DNA of 64,000 bases from Cohnella abietis. GTDB taxonomy: Bacteria; Bacillota; Bacilli; Paenibacillales; Paenibacillaceae. Both the position numbers and the translations under genes were made by a program. The stretch lies in contig NZ_AP019400.1 of the NCBI RefSeq assembly GCF_004295585.1, positions 1,579,501-1,643,500 on the forward strand, written 5' to 3'. This document shows, one piece after another, positions 15,480 to 24,260 of the stretch (positions within the stretch are counted from its first letter, which is position 1; each line of letters opens with the position of its first letter). Under the pieces are notes generated by a model. That model did not search any database, was not told the origin of the DNA, and saw only the letters and a list, made by a program, of their open reading frames with translations.

Positions 15480-16256
15480 ATGAATCGGTTTACAGATCAG
15501 ACGGTTATCGTGACTGGAGGAGCGACGGGCATTGGATTGGCAACCGCCAAGCTTTTCGCAGCTGAAGGTGCGAATGTTGTTATCGCAAGCCGTGGCGAGG
15601 AGAATGGGGCGCGCGCATTGCTTGAGCTCAAGGCGATTGGCGGAAATCCAATATTTATCCGTACAGATATCAGTGACGAGGAATCCGTCCAGAACTTGAT
15701 TAATCGAGCTATCGAACATACCGGTCGTATTGATGTCATGGTTAATAATGCAGCAATGTTTTACGAAAGTGACTTTTTACTGGAAACGACTGAGCGTTGG
15801 AAGGCCGTCTTCGATACGATCGTGAATGGAGCCTATTGGTGCTCGAAGTATGCTGCAGATGTGATGGTTAAACGGGAAATAGGCGGGGCTATCGTTAATG
15901 TCTCCTCCATTAATGGTTATCGCGCATTAAACCGATCGAGCCACTACAATGCCGCCAAAGGTGCGCTCGATCAATTGACACGTTGTACGGCATTAGAGCT
16001 TTCTCCACATGGCATTCGGGTCAACGGCGTAGCTCCGGGCTTTATCGATACAGAGCTCTCAGTCGTTGGTGGAGTGAACGAGCTGGAGACAGAATGGTTT
16101 AAGCAATATTATGTAGAGCAAAGAAGAATTCCACAGGCGAGAGCTGGAACCGTTAATGAGGTTGCTTCCGTCATTGCTTTTCTGGCTTCAGAAGCTTCGA
16201 CCTATATTCAAGGAGCAATTATCCCAGTAGATGGTGGATTGTCGATTACTTTCTAA
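15480..16256 (+). CDS. Short-chain dehydrogenase/reductase
   Basis: This 258-residue NAD(P)-dependent SDR has TGGATGIG (Rossmann loop, residues 12-19), NNAA near 89, VSSIN near 143 and the catalytic pair Y156xxxK160. C-terminal PVDGG is also typical. It probably oxidises a sugar or sugar-acid hydroxyl. The ATG at 15480 has AAGGAGG 9 nt upstream; the spacing to the PIG-L gene is 31 bp. It stays in the operon with the cupin, dehydratase and zinc dehydrogenase. Confidence 0.92.
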   Translation: MNRFTDQTVIVTGGATGIGLATAKLFAAEGANVVIASRGEENGARALLELKAIGGNPIFIRTDISDEESVQNLINRAIEHTGRIDVMVNNAAMFYESDFLLETTERWKAVFDTIVNGAYWCSKYAADVMVKREIGGAIVNVSSINGYRALNRSSHYNAAKGALDQLTRCTALELSPHGIRVNGVAPGFIDTELSVVGGVNELETEWFKQYYVEQRRIPQARAGTVNEVASVIAFLASEASTYIQGAIIPVDGGLSITF

Positions 16257-16271
16257 GGAGTGCATGATGAG

Positions 16272-16619
16272 ATGTCGCAAGGTGAGTGGCAGCAAATATC
16301 CCCGAGTATTCGTCGCAAAATTTTACCGTCAGGCAAGCAGCTGATGAGTATGCTTGTTGAATTCAAGCAAGGGGGATATGGACCGGAGCACGCTCATCCC
16401 CATGAGCAGCTTGGATACGTCGTATACGGGAAAATAAAAATGATACTAGGTGACGAGGATGTTGTGTTGGAGACGGGGGAGCAGATTTGGGTTCCAAGTG
16501 ACGTCCCACACTCCGTCATTGCCCTTGAGGATTCGCTCGTGCTTGAAGTCTTTACCCCTTTACGCGAGGATTTGTTAGCATCAATGCACGTAACTAATGA
16601 AACGGAGATGAGCTCATGA
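16272..16619 (+). CDS. Small cupin-domain protein
   Basis: This protein of about 115 residues is a single cupin barrel. It has GPEHAHPHEQLGYVVYGK (metal ligands HxH...E) and the second motif VPSDVPHSV. An in-frame GTG at 16260 sits inside the AAGGAG ribosome site, so ATG 16272 (11 nt downstream) is preferred. Such proteins isomerise or bind sugar acids, or act as sensors. The stop overlaps the next ATG by 4 bp (ATGA), so it is coupled to the dehydratase. Confidence 0.85.
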   Translation: MSQGEWQQISPSIRRKILPSGKQLMSMLVEFKQGGYGPEHAHPHEQLGYVVYGKIKMILGDEDVVLETGEQIWVPSDVPHSVIALEDSLVLEVFTPLREDLLASMHVTNETEMSS

Positions 16620-17737
16620 AAATTACAGAAGTTGAAGCCATTTATTTAAGAATACCCGACCTGGATGCCGCACAATGCGATGGAACACAGGATACGCTCG
16701 TTATTCGTATTCATACAGATGAAGGAATCGTAGGCGTTGGAGAGGTTGATTCATCACCTTTAGTCGCGAAGGCTGTCGTTGATGCTCCAGCTTCCCACTC
16801 GATCGCTGTCGGTCTTCGTAGTCTGCTGATTGGGGAAAATCCAATTGAAATCGAGCGACTGTGGGACAAAATGTATCGAGGTACGATTTACTTCGGTCGT
16901 TCTGGTCCTGCACTGCATGCGATTAGTGGTGTTGATATCGCCCTATGGGACATTCTCGGCAAAGCGATGAACCGTCCCGTTTGCGAGATGATGGGTGGCG
17001 TATTCAATCGGAAGCTGAAGGCTTATGCCAGCATGCTCATGCCGGAAACGATTGTAGAAGCGGCCCGCATGGGGGAGCAATACGCGAAGCAAGGGTATAA
17101 AGCAATGAAGTTTGGCTGGGGCCCAATTGGACGGGATGCTAAGTTTGACGAGGCGCAGGTGAAAGCCATACGCGAAGCCGTTGGTGATGACATCGATATT
17201 ATGATTGATGCGGGACTTGCTTGGGATTTGAAGGGTGCGCTGCGGATGGCGGATATTTACGAGAAATACGGCGTGTACTGGCTGGAAGAGCCTGTTCATT
17301 CTAATGATATCGCGGGGTATCGTGAGCTTGCTGATCGGACGAAGATTTCCATTGCAGGAGGGGAGCAAGAGAGTGGAAGACTTGCTTTCCAACGACTGCT
17401 CGATGAAGGACATTTGGACATTATACAGCCTGATCTTGCTAGAGTCGGTGGATTGACTGAAGGGAAAAGAATTGCTTATTTGGCTTATGATCGTCATAAG
17501 AAGGTTGTTCCGCATGCCTTTAAGACTGGCGTTCTGGTAGCGGCTAGCACACATTTTGCTGCTGCGATCCCCAATGGCTTCATGATCGAGCATACGGTTT
17601 CGAAATCGCCGCTGGTTCGGGATTTGGTCAGCCGGGAAGTGGAATTCAAAGACGGATACGTTACTGTTCCTCTCGATCGTCCGGGACTTGGGATTGACAT
17701 CGATGAAGAGGTTCTGAACCGTTACCGGGTCCGTTAA
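16616..17737 (+). CDS. Mandelate racemase/muconate lactonizing enzyme-family dehydratase
   Basis: This 373-residue enzyme belongs to the enolase superfamily. Two lysines (K162, K165) sit at the second-strand base position. The Mg2+ ligands are D198 (MIDAGLAWD), E224 or E225 (WLEEP) and E250 (AGGEQ), and the His base is H300 (PHAFKTG). This is the mandelate-racemase subgroup, where acid-sugar dehydratases are common, so dehydration of a sugar acid is the most likely role. Together with the SDR and zinc dehydrogenase it outlines a route sugar -> sugar acid -> keto-deoxy acid. The substrate is undetermined. Confidence 0.9.
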   Translation: MKITEVEAIYLRIPDLDAAQCDGTQDTLVIRIHTDEGIVGVGEVDSSPLVAKAVVDAPASHSIAVGLRSLLIGENPIEIERLWDKMYRGTIYFGRSGPALHAISGVDIALWDILGKAMNRPVCEMMGGVFNRKLKAYASMLMPETIVEAARMGEQYAKQGYKAMKFGWGPIGRDAKFDEAQVKAIREAVGDDIDIMIDAGLAWDLKGALRMADIYEKYGVYWLEEPVHSNDIAGYRELADRTKISIAGGEQESGRLAFQRLLDEGHLDIIQPDLARVGGLTEGKRIAYLAYDRHKKVVPHAFKTGVLVAASTHFAAAIPNGFMIEHTVSKSPLVRDLVSREVEFKDGYVTVPLDRPGLGIDIDEEVLNRYRVR

Positions 17738-17773
17738 ACATAAAGTCAGTCGTGCAAAGGGGAGCGTTATCCA

Positions 17774-18775
17774 ATGAAAGCATTAGTCTATGAAGGTCCT
17801 CGCCTGATGAACATGAGAGAGGTCCCCACTCCAGAGTTGAAGCCGGATGAGGTACTCATACGCGTGGAACGAACGGGAATATGCGGCTCGGAGCTTGGAG
17901 GCTATCTCGGTCATAACTCCTTGCGCAAGCCGCCGCTTATTATGGGGCATGAATTCGCGGGTGTGGTCGAGCAGCTTGGAGATCAAGTATCCACGCTTCA
18001 ACTGGGGGAACGAGTTACCGCAAATCCACTCGTAACCTGCGGCACCTGCACCTATTGCCGTAATGGACAATCGCAGCTTTGCGGTGCGAGGGCCTTACTT
18101 GGAGCACATCGACCGGGGGCATTCGCTGAATTCGTTGCAGTCCCAGCTAGAAACGTCTATCCTCTACCAGATCATGTATCAATGGACGAGGGGGCATTCG
18201 CAGAGCCATTTGCTTGTGCTATTCATATCTGTCGTTTGTTAGAGCTAACGCCTACCGATAGATTGCTTGTATATGGGGCCGGTCCGATTGGTCTGTTTGC
18301 CTTGCAGGCGGCTCAGGTATATGGTCTTCGGGATATCGTTATTATTGATTTGAATGAATCCCGGCTTGAGATCGCGAGAGAGCTAGGAGGCATCGCAGTC
18401 ACAGGTTTGGACCAGCTGAAGCCGGGTTCTGAAGGCGAATTTGATGCTGTAATCGATGCGGTAGGAGCTGAGGTTACTAGGCGTAAGAGTATGCAGGCTG
18501 CGCGACCTGGCGGAAGAGTCATATTTACAGGCTTGCACGAGGCGGAGAGCAACCTACCTGTGAATGAGATGATTCGTAGCGAAACTTCGGTGAAGGGTGC
18601 ATTTGCCTATTCGCAGGATGACTTCGATACAGCGGTGAAATGGATCGGACAAGGACGCGTGAACCTATTGGAATGGACCGAGACGGCTTCCTTAAGCGAT
18701 GGCGGAGCCAGCTTTGAGAAGCTGATCGCAGGACCCGGGAAAGTAGCGAAAATCTTGTTGCGTGTGAATGAGTAG
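17774..18775 (+). CDS. Zinc-dependent medium-chain alcohol/sorbitol-type dehydrogenase
   Basis: This 333-residue enzyme has catalytic-zinc residues C37 (GICGSE) and H59-E60 (GHEFAG). The structural-zinc cluster is C89, C92, C95 and C103. A GAGPIG dinucleotide-binding loop lies near residue 160. It is most like threonine/sorbitol/galactitol-type dehydrogenases and should oxidise a secondary alcohol of a sugar or its derivative with NAD. The ATG at 17774 follows AAAGGGGAG by about 9 nt. It is the last gene of the operon; a weak hairpin follows at 18781-18815. Confidence 0.9.
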   Translation: MKALVYEGPRLMNMREVPTPELKPDEVLIRVERTGICGSELGGYLGHNSLRKPPLIMGHEFAGVVEQLGDQVSTLQLGERVTANPLVTCGTCTYCRNGQSQLCGARALLGAHRPGAFAEFVAVPARNVYPLPDHVSMDEGAFAEPFACAIHICRLLELTPTDRLLVYGAGPIGLFALQAAQVYGLRDIVIIDLNESRLEIARELGGIAVTGLDQLKPGSEGEFDAVIDAVGAEVTRRKSMQAARPGGRVIFTGLHEAESNLPVNEMIRSETSVKGAFAYSQDDFDTAVKWIGQGRVNLLEWTETASLSDGGASFEKLIAGPGKVAKILLRVNE

Positions 18776-18780
18776 TAGGA

Positions 18781-18815
18781 GGAGCAGCTAGTTGAGAGTA
18801 GGTGACTTCTGCTCC
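18781..18815 (+). terminator. Weak hairpin after the zinc dehydrogenase gene
   Basis: GGAGCAG (18781-18787) pairs with CTGCTCC (18809-18815). There is no T tract, so termination would be partial at best. Confidence 0.35.
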
Positions 18816-18827
18816 AATAACAAAATT

Positions 18828-18841
18828 GATTGTTGATAATA
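18828..18841. promoter_or_regulatory. Second GntR operator candidate
   Basis: GATTGTTGATAATA matches the perfect palindrome at 14673-14686 in 12 of 14 positions and overlaps the -35 box of the next promoter in the same way. Confidence 0.5.
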
Positions 18842-18861
18842 GACGAGTACGGAAGTATGAT
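18833..18861 (+). promoter_or_regulatory. Sigma-A promoter of the SGNH hydrolase gene
   Basis: TTGATA (18833-18838), 17-bp spacer and TATGAT (18856-18861). The bases before the -10 (CGGAAGTATGAT) repeat those at the PIG-L promoter (CGGAAAGTATGAT). Confidence 0.7.
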
Positions 18862-18896
18862 GCCATTAATATACAATCATTGGCTGGTGAGAATTA

Positions 18897-20378
18897 ATGA
18901 GAGTGGACACGTTACGTTTTCTAGCGAAGGCTGCAATAAATCTAAAGGCCGCGAATTTTCCGGTATTAACTGCAAGACGAAGAGCGCATAGTACTACCGA
19001 TTTGGAAGTGCTGATGCTAGGGGATAGCCATGGGTGGGGGCAAGGATCACCAGGATATGACGTTATTTTCCCTGCTTATTCAACGCATATGTCCGTTCCC
19101 TATAGTAAAGGATTTTTTGCTGGATTAAGGGAGCATATCATTAGAAAATATGATTTTTATCCGGCAGCGATTTTACCTGGGAGAGGTAATCAAGCGGGTA
19201 ATCGTAATCCGGTGAGCGGCATTTATAAGGAAATAGAAGTTGATGTGGTAGCGCCCGTATCTGCGGCAGGTTACTATGCACCTCGTCATGACGAACGACA
19301 GGCTGCGGCCAATCTAGGCTATCTTGCATTCAATAACAAGTTTAGTGAGAAGCTACTGATCCTAGCTCCTGATACTAGCGGGAGTGCTATGTTTCAGGTA
19401 GACATGCTCACTCATGCTAGTAAAGTATATATCGGAGTATTAACCGGCAGGAGTGGGGCGAAGCTAGAGGTTTACTTTGAGCAGAAGGGGATAGATGGTG
19501 GGTTTGTCCATGATCAGGGAACAGTGAGGAGAGGGAATACCGGAGGCTTCTTGTATCCGCAAGCCGATGGTTATCCGATAATTACAACAATAGAAAATGG
19601 CGAACATCGAGTGCCGATCCGAAATGAAGTTACGGTTACAGAATCAAGTGTTGTGATCGATACGTTCAATCCCGACGGCAATGAAGAGGTCGTGTATTGT
19701 ATTGATTATGGACAGAAGCAGCTCGGGAACCTTTGTTTCACTTATGCAGGAGCGAACGCTGATGCTGTTGCATTTGAACATCCCGAGTGTCCTTGCGAGG
19801 CGCCTGATCTAAGACTAAGAGGAATCATCTTCGATGGAAACAATGTTCGTAATTTCTCCATGGGCGGACACACAGTGGGGCAGTGGCTAGGTGATGGGAC
19901 TCCGAGCTTTAATGATCCTCCCTACCCTCATGTAGATGAGCTGCTCCGGTATGTCCCTTTCACTCCGCAGCTCACGATTATTCAAGCTCCGATCGTGAAT
20001 GAATATTTAAGGCAGACTCCGATTGCTACCTTTACCGCCAATTTAGCTAGCTTACTCGACAAATTAAACCATCACTACAATCATGAAGGCTTGAAGGGGA
20101 TGGACGTACTCCTATTTACGACGCCAGGAGATAAGGTCATAACCTATGAAGGAGGAGCGTCTGCCCCGATTGGTTATGGCGAATATTATGGTGCGGTTAA
20201 GGCATTTGCAATCAAGTATGGCTATGGGTTTGTGGATTTTGAACAGTATTTCCGAGATTGTGTGACAGCAGGGCTGCTAGATTATGAATTTCTATTCGAT
20301 GATAATATTCATCCGGGTCCCTACGTGAATGAATTTATCCGTGAAATGCTTAGCGATATTATCGATTTAATGATGTGA
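18897..20378 (+). CDS. SGNH/GDSL-family hydrolase
   Basis: This 493-residue protein has the SGNH nucleophile block LMLGDSHGWGQG (Ser44) and the C-terminal Asp-x-x-His pair FDDNIHPG (D469, H472). A beta-rich insert separates them, larger than in typical 200-250-residue family members. No clear signal peptide is seen, so it is probably a cytosolic esterase acting on an acylated sugar. Its promoter carries a near-copy of the GntR operator, which places it in the same regulon as the upstream operon. It ends at the terminator at 20405-20440. Confidence 0.8.
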   Translation: MRVDTLRFLAKAAINLKAANFPVLTARRRAHSTTDLEVLMLGDSHGWGQGSPGYDVIFPAYSTHMSVPYSKGFFAGLREHIIRKYDFYPAAILPGRGNQAGNRNPVSGIYKEIEVDVVAPVSAAGYYAPRHDERQAAANLGYLAFNNKFSEKLLILAPDTSGSAMFQVDMLTHASKVYIGVLTGRSGAKLEVYFEQKGIDGGFVHDQGTVRRGNTGGFLYPQADGYPIITTIENGEHRVPIRNEVTVTESSVVIDTFNPDGNEEVVYCIDYGQKQLGNLCFTYAGANADAVAFEHPECPCEAPDLRLRGIIFDGNNVRNFSMGGHTVGQWLGDGTPSFNDPPYPHVDELLRYVPFTPQLTIIQAPIVNEYLRQTPIATFTANLASLLDKLNHHYNHEGLKGMDVLLFTTPGDKVITYEGGASAPIGYGEYYGAVKAFAIKYGYGFVDFEQYFRDCVTAGLLDYEFLFDDNIHPGPYVNEFIREMLSDIIDLMM

Positions 20379-20404
20379 ATAGGGATACTTGTGCGAGATA
20401 AATT

Positions 20405-20440
20405 AGAAGCTATGATCATTGCGATCATGGCTTCTTTTAT
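20405..20440 (+). terminator. Terminator of the SGNH gene (cassette copy 1)
   Basis: A 13-bp stem, AGAAGCTATGATC (20405-20417) with GATCATGGCTTCT (20423-20435), is followed by a T-rich stretch. It is nearly identical to the terminator at 29748-29784. Confidence 0.85.
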
Positions 20441-20490
20441 TCGTTTATAAAGATATGACAGTACTAAGTTTTGTCTATAGAAGCACTAAT

Positions 20491-20528
20491 TTGCCTCCAT
20501 ATTGTAAGCGCTCTATAAAAATTATAAT
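20491..20528 (+). promoter_or_regulatory. Promoter region with cre-like site, sugar ABC operon
   Basis: TTGCCT (20491-20496) and TATAAA (20514-20519) have a 17-bp spacer. A second -10-like TATAAT lies at 20523-20528. TGTAAGCGCTCTAT (20503-20516) fits the CcpA cre consensus at 12 of 14 positions and overlaps the core promoter, so catabolite repression is likely. Confidence 0.55.
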
Positions 20529-20571
20529 AAGTTAAGTCTTAAGACAAGGTTAGCTGAAGGAGAGAGAGAAC

Positions 20572-21480
20572 ATGCAGAAAGTACTTTTCAAGGAGGTAGC
20601 CAAGCATAAGTACATGTACCTTCTGGTTGCTCCAGTATTGGTTTATTACATCCTGTTCGCCTACTTGCCGATGTATGGCATCGTTTTGGCGTTTAAGGAT
20701 TTTGATTATTCCAAAGGCATAACGGGCAGTCCATGGGTGGGCTTGAAACATTTCCAAGAGGTAATACAGTATAGCGATTTTTGGAATGCATTTAACAACA
20801 CTCTTATTATTAGCTTAGGTCGATTAATATTTGAATTTCCTGCCCCAATCATTCTCGCTCTATTACTGAATGAAGTAACTAGGTACAGACTGAAAAAGTT
20901 TTTTCAAACTGTATTTACGTTTCCGCATTTCTTATCATGGGTCATATTGGGCGGAATCATCACGAATTTTTTGGGAGACTCAGGGGTATTTAACCAGCTG
21001 CTGGTATCTATCGGGCTTGAAAAAAGAAATTTATTGGTTGAGCCTTCAAGCTTTCGCTATTTATTGTTTCTTACCGACACATGGCGGGAAATTGGTTGGG
21101 GTGCGATTTTATACTTAGCTGCTATTGCAGGGATTAATCCTGAATTATATGAAGCCGCTCATGTGGATGGTGCCAATCGATTTCAGCAGCTGAAGGCAGT
21201 GACTTGGCCATCAATACGTTACACAGCATCTATTCTTTTCATTCTAGCAGTCGGGAATGCAATGAATGGCGGCTTCGATCAAATTTTTAATCTTTATAAC
21301 TCCGTGGTTTATGATGTTGCAGATATTCTGGATACCTATGTTTATCGCTACACGTTCATCACAGGAGATAGCTTCAGTATTTCTACTGCTGTTGGTCTTA
21401 TTAAATCGATTATTAACTTTGCACTCCTTATTGGAGCTAATTACTTGGTGCGTTATTTGGGTGAGGAGGGAGTAACTTAA
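20572..21480 (+). CDS. Carbohydrate ABC transporter permease, LplB type
   Basis: This 302-residue membrane protein has about six spans and the permease EAA loop EAAHVDGANRFQQLKAVTWP (near residue 195). Its N terminus (VLVYYILFAYLPMYGIVLAFKDF) is typical of LplB-like permeases for polysaccharide fragments. No ATPase is encoded beside it; such systems usually borrow a shared MsmX-type ATPase. The ATG has a GGAGAG ribosome site. The next gene begins immediately after its stop. Confidence 0.92.
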   Translation: MQKVLFKEVAKHKYMYLLVAPVLVYYILFAYLPMYGIVLAFKDFDYSKGITGSPWVGLKHFQEVIQYSDFWNAFNNTLIISLGRLIFEFPAPIILALLLNEVTRYRLKKFFQTVFTFPHFLSWVILGGIITNFLGDSGVFNQLLVSIGLEKRNLLVEPSSFRYLLFLTDTWREIGWGAILYLAAIAGINPELYEAAHVDGANRFQQLKAVTWPSIRYTASILFILAVGNAMNGGFDQIFNLYNSVVYDVADILDTYVYRYTFITGDSFSISTAVGLIKSIINFALLIGANYLVRYLGEEGVT

Positions 21481-22416
21481 ATGGAAACAGATCAGCCAGA
21501 GTTGTCTAATGGGGCAATCGAGCATCGAACCCGGATAGCTGGAAAAGGAAAGAATCGACTGGTAGAGCTCATAATAACAGCATTCTTGGGTTTACTTGCG
21601 TGCATCTCGATTTTCCCTTTTTATAATGTGCTTATTACTTCATTTGGAGAGGCTTCCGCAATGGCGAAGCAATCGGTTTATCTTATTCCGACATCCTTTA
21701 ATCTCACTGCTTATGAATACATTTTTAGCGGAGACAAGATACTGAAGTCCTTTCTAATTTCGTTTGTGGTCACGGTTGGCGGTACGTTCACTAACCTGCT
21801 TTTATCACTTTGCGGGGCGTATGCATTATCGAAAAGGACTATGCCAGGTCGGAATATCATGCTGTATATGATTCTATTTACAATGTTTTTTAGCGGAGGA
21901 TTAATTCCCTATTATTTAACCGTTAAAGATATAGGACTTGTTAATAACATTCTGGTTATGATTGTTCCCTTGGCGGTCAATACGTTTTATCTAATAATCG
22001 TGATGTCTTATTTCCGTACACTGCCGCCTGCACTTGAGGAATCAGCCAAAATTGATGGGGCGAACGACATCCAAATATTAGCCAAAATCATTATTCCGAT
22101 ATCCATGCCTACTATTGCGGCTGTTGGCTTGTTTTATGCAGTAGATCGTTGGAATGAATGGTGGCATGCGATGCTTTTTATAAGTGACATTAATAAGTAT
22201 CCTTTGCAATTGCTGCTGCGTCAGGTTTTAGTGAATTTTAACGAAATCTTGCAGAATGGTATTGCTAGCTCAATGGCTCAAAAAGCGGCGGGGATTTACC
22301 CAGATACGATCAAAATGGCAGTCGTGGTTGTAGCTTCTATCCCGATTTTGCTGGTGTATCCTTTCTTACAAAAGTATTTTACCAAAGGTATGATGCTAGG
22401 ATCTATCAAGGGTTAG
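21481..22416 (+). CDS. Carbohydrate ABC transporter permease, YtcP type
   Basis: This 311-residue permease has six predicted spans and the EAA loop EESAKIDGANDIQILAKIIIP (near residue 195). It forms the heterodimer with the LplB-type permease. The C terminus FTKGMMLGSIKG is the usual YtcP ending. Its ATG directly follows the preceding stop, so translation is coupled. Confidence 0.92.
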   Translation: METDQPELSNGAIEHRTRIAGKGKNRLVELIITAFLGLLACISIFPFYNVLITSFGEASAMAKQSVYLIPTSFNLTAYEYIFSGDKILKSFLISFVVTVGGTFTNLLLSLCGAYALSKRTMPGRNIMLYMILFTMFFSGGLIPYYLTVKDIGLVNNILVMIVPLAVNTFYLIIVMSYFRTLPPALEESAKIDGANDIQILAKIIIPISMPTIAAVGLFYAVDRWNEWWHAMLFISDINKYPLQLLLRQVLVNFNEILQNGIASSMAQKAAGIYPDTIKMAVVVVASIPILLVYPFLQKYFTKGMMLGSIKG

Positions 22417-22480
22417 TAAACGTGTATGCTTTCTAAGCGTATTCTTTTATTATAAAATTAAGATTATGGGGGAATAGTCA

Positions 22481-24154
22481 ATGCAAAAAACGAAAAAAGT
22501 AGTTTCAGTATTAATAGCAGCTTTGTTCATGGTATCCATGCTAGCTGCTTGCAGTAAGGGAAATGATAAAAATGCGGGGGCAACGAGCACACCATTGCAA
22601 ACGGTTTCAAATGAATCGGCAACACCTGAAGAAGCTTTAAATCCAGAAGATAAATTTAAAGATCCTATGGAAATTTCAATTGGCTATTGGGAAATTGGTA
22701 GTGCATTTCAACAGCCAGATAAAGATGAGCTGCTACAATTTCTGCAAAAGAAATTTAACATTACAATGAAACCGCGGCAAGTAGGCTGGGCGGATTATAT
22801 GGAGAAATATAAGGTCTGGGCTGCATCAGGAGAGTTACCGGATATCTCTTCTATTAATATTGCCAATGATAACAGAGCTTTGTATAACAGCTGGACCTCA
22901 CAGGGAGTCGTTCGTACCCTCCCAGATGATTTATCCCAATATCCGAATTTGAGCAAAGGACTTGAATCTGCGGATGTGCAAGCAATGAAAACAAATGGCA
23001 AGTTTTATATGTATCCGCGGTTAACCTATCCAACTCCAGATGTATGGCAGGGAGACAGAGCAATTCTGGTTCGCAAGGACTGGATGGATAAGCTGGGCAT
23101 TAGCGATCCGAAAAGCTTTGATGATTTTTCAAAAATGTTAAAAAGTTTTGCCGAGAAAGATCCTGATGGAAACAACAAACAAGATACTGTAGGCTTGGAA
23201 TCTCATAGTATTAGCCATCTTACTTATCTAGCTATCTCCACATTACCACAGTTTGCTAGCACATCTTGGTTGCTGGAGGATGGAAAATGGATTCCGCCCT
23301 ATGCGTCCAAACAATTTCCTGAGGTTCTAAAGCAATTGAGGCAATTGGTTACCGATAATGCGATTGATAAAGACTTTGCCATCTTAAAGGGTAATGAAGC
23401 CTTAGAAAAATTTGCTCAAGGTCGTGCGGGGGCATTCTCCTATGCAGTCTCACCACTTAATTTAAAAATTCTTGCCGATGCATGGGATAAATATAACCCG
23501 GACAAGAAATTTACAGATACGGTAAAGGTACTGCCGCTATGGCCAGCAGCAGATGGAAATGTGTATCATTTCTCGGTTACAACACCTTGGTCAGAAAGCT
23601 ATTTTAGTAAGAATGTTGATGACAAGAAAATGGACCGTATCCTTAGCTTGTATGATTATTTAGTTTCGCCAGAGGGTCAAATTTTGACTACTTACGGAAT
23701 TGAAGGTAAGGATTATACCAAAGATGGTGATACATTTGTTATCACTCGACCTAAGGATGAGAAAACAAATCAGCCTTTAGCTTTAGCGGCCTCTTATCCT
23801 TCATTAGCTGTATTAGGAACGTTAGTAACTTGGGGTCAGGAAAAATCTTATTTAGACAATGAGATTAACAAGGTCAATTTTGGAGCTGATAATCTAAAGT
23901 TCGCAATTGCAGAATATGATTACTTGACCAAGAACACAAAATCAATTGACCAAAATTTTGCGGTAAACGCGATATCCACACCAGCCAAAGATGGCCTCTC
24001 GTACAATGTTGGTGATGACGTCATTAAAATTATGCTGTCAAAAGAGGATCCGACTAAGATGTGGCAGGATTTAATCAAGGGCTATAATACCAAAGGATTA
24101 GCAGAGGCTATAACAGAATTGAATGCAAAAGTAGCAGAATTAGGAATTAAGTAG
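22481..24154 (+). CDS. Extracellular solute-binding lipoprotein, LplA type
   Basis: This 557-residue protein carries a lipoprotein signal (MQKTKKVVSVLIAALFMVSM, then LAAC), with Cys about residue 25 as the lipid anchor. Its length matches the large LplA-like binding proteins for oligosaccharides, longer than family-1 MalE types. It delivers substrate to the two permeases encoded just upstream. A stem-loop at 24169-24211 separates it from the next gene and probably favours its higher expression. Confidence 0.9.
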   Translation: MQKTKKVVSVLIAALFMVSMLAACSKGNDKNAGATSTPLQTVSNESATPEEALNPEDKFKDPMEISIGYWEIGSAFQQPDKDELLQFLQKKFNITMKPRQVGWADYMEKYKVWAASGELPDISSINIANDNRALYNSWTSQGVVRTLPDDLSQYPNLSKGLESADVQAMKTNGKFYMYPRLTYPTPDVWQGDRAILVRKDWMDKLGISDPKSFDDFSKMLKSFAEKDPDGNNKQDTVGLESHSISHLTYLAISTLPQFASTSWLLEDGKWIPPYASKQFPEVLKQLRQLVTDNAIDKDFAILKGNEALEKFAQGRAGAFSYAVSPLNLKILADAWDKYNPDKKFTDTVKVLPLWPAADGNVYHFSVTTPWSESYFSKNVDDKKMDRILSLYDYLVSPEGQILTTYGIEGKDYTKDGDTFVITRPKDEKTNQPLALAASYPSLAVLGTLVTWGQEKSYLDNEINKVNFGADNLKFAIAEYDYLTKNTKSIDQNFAVNAISTPAKDGLSYNVGDDVIKIMLSKEDPTKMWQDLIKGYNTKGLAEAITELNAKVAELGIK

Positions 24155-24168
24155 TCTTGCATCTAGCA

Positions 24169-24211
24169 GGCAACCGTAATGTCGTTAGATTGTGGCGATA
24201 TTGCGGTTGCC
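24169..24211 (+). terminator. Stem-loop between the binding protein and the glycosidase-like gene
   Basis: GGCAACCG (24169-24176) pairs with CGGTTGCC (24204-24211) and there is partial inner pairing. No T run follows, so it may act as an mRNA-stabilising or partial terminator element. Confidence 0.45.
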
Positions 24212-24260
24212 TTAGCGATTTGTCGATCAAGCTCAAATTATAGTAAGGAAGAGGAAAAAA

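Larger units (their letters stand above)
20405..20560 (+). repeat. Terminator-promoter cassette, copy 1 of 2
   Basis: About 156 bp closely match 29748-29902: terminator stem, a GACAGTACTAA-TTTTGTCTATAGAA block, a cre-like site, TATAAT, and the leader end GGTTAGCTGAAGG. It is non-coding and drives the ABC importer genes here. Confidence 0.85.

Noticed and set aside
15426..15739. Overlapping minus-strand frames at the start of the SDR gene
   Set aside because: Antisense to the Rossmann-fold coding region and without ribosome sites.
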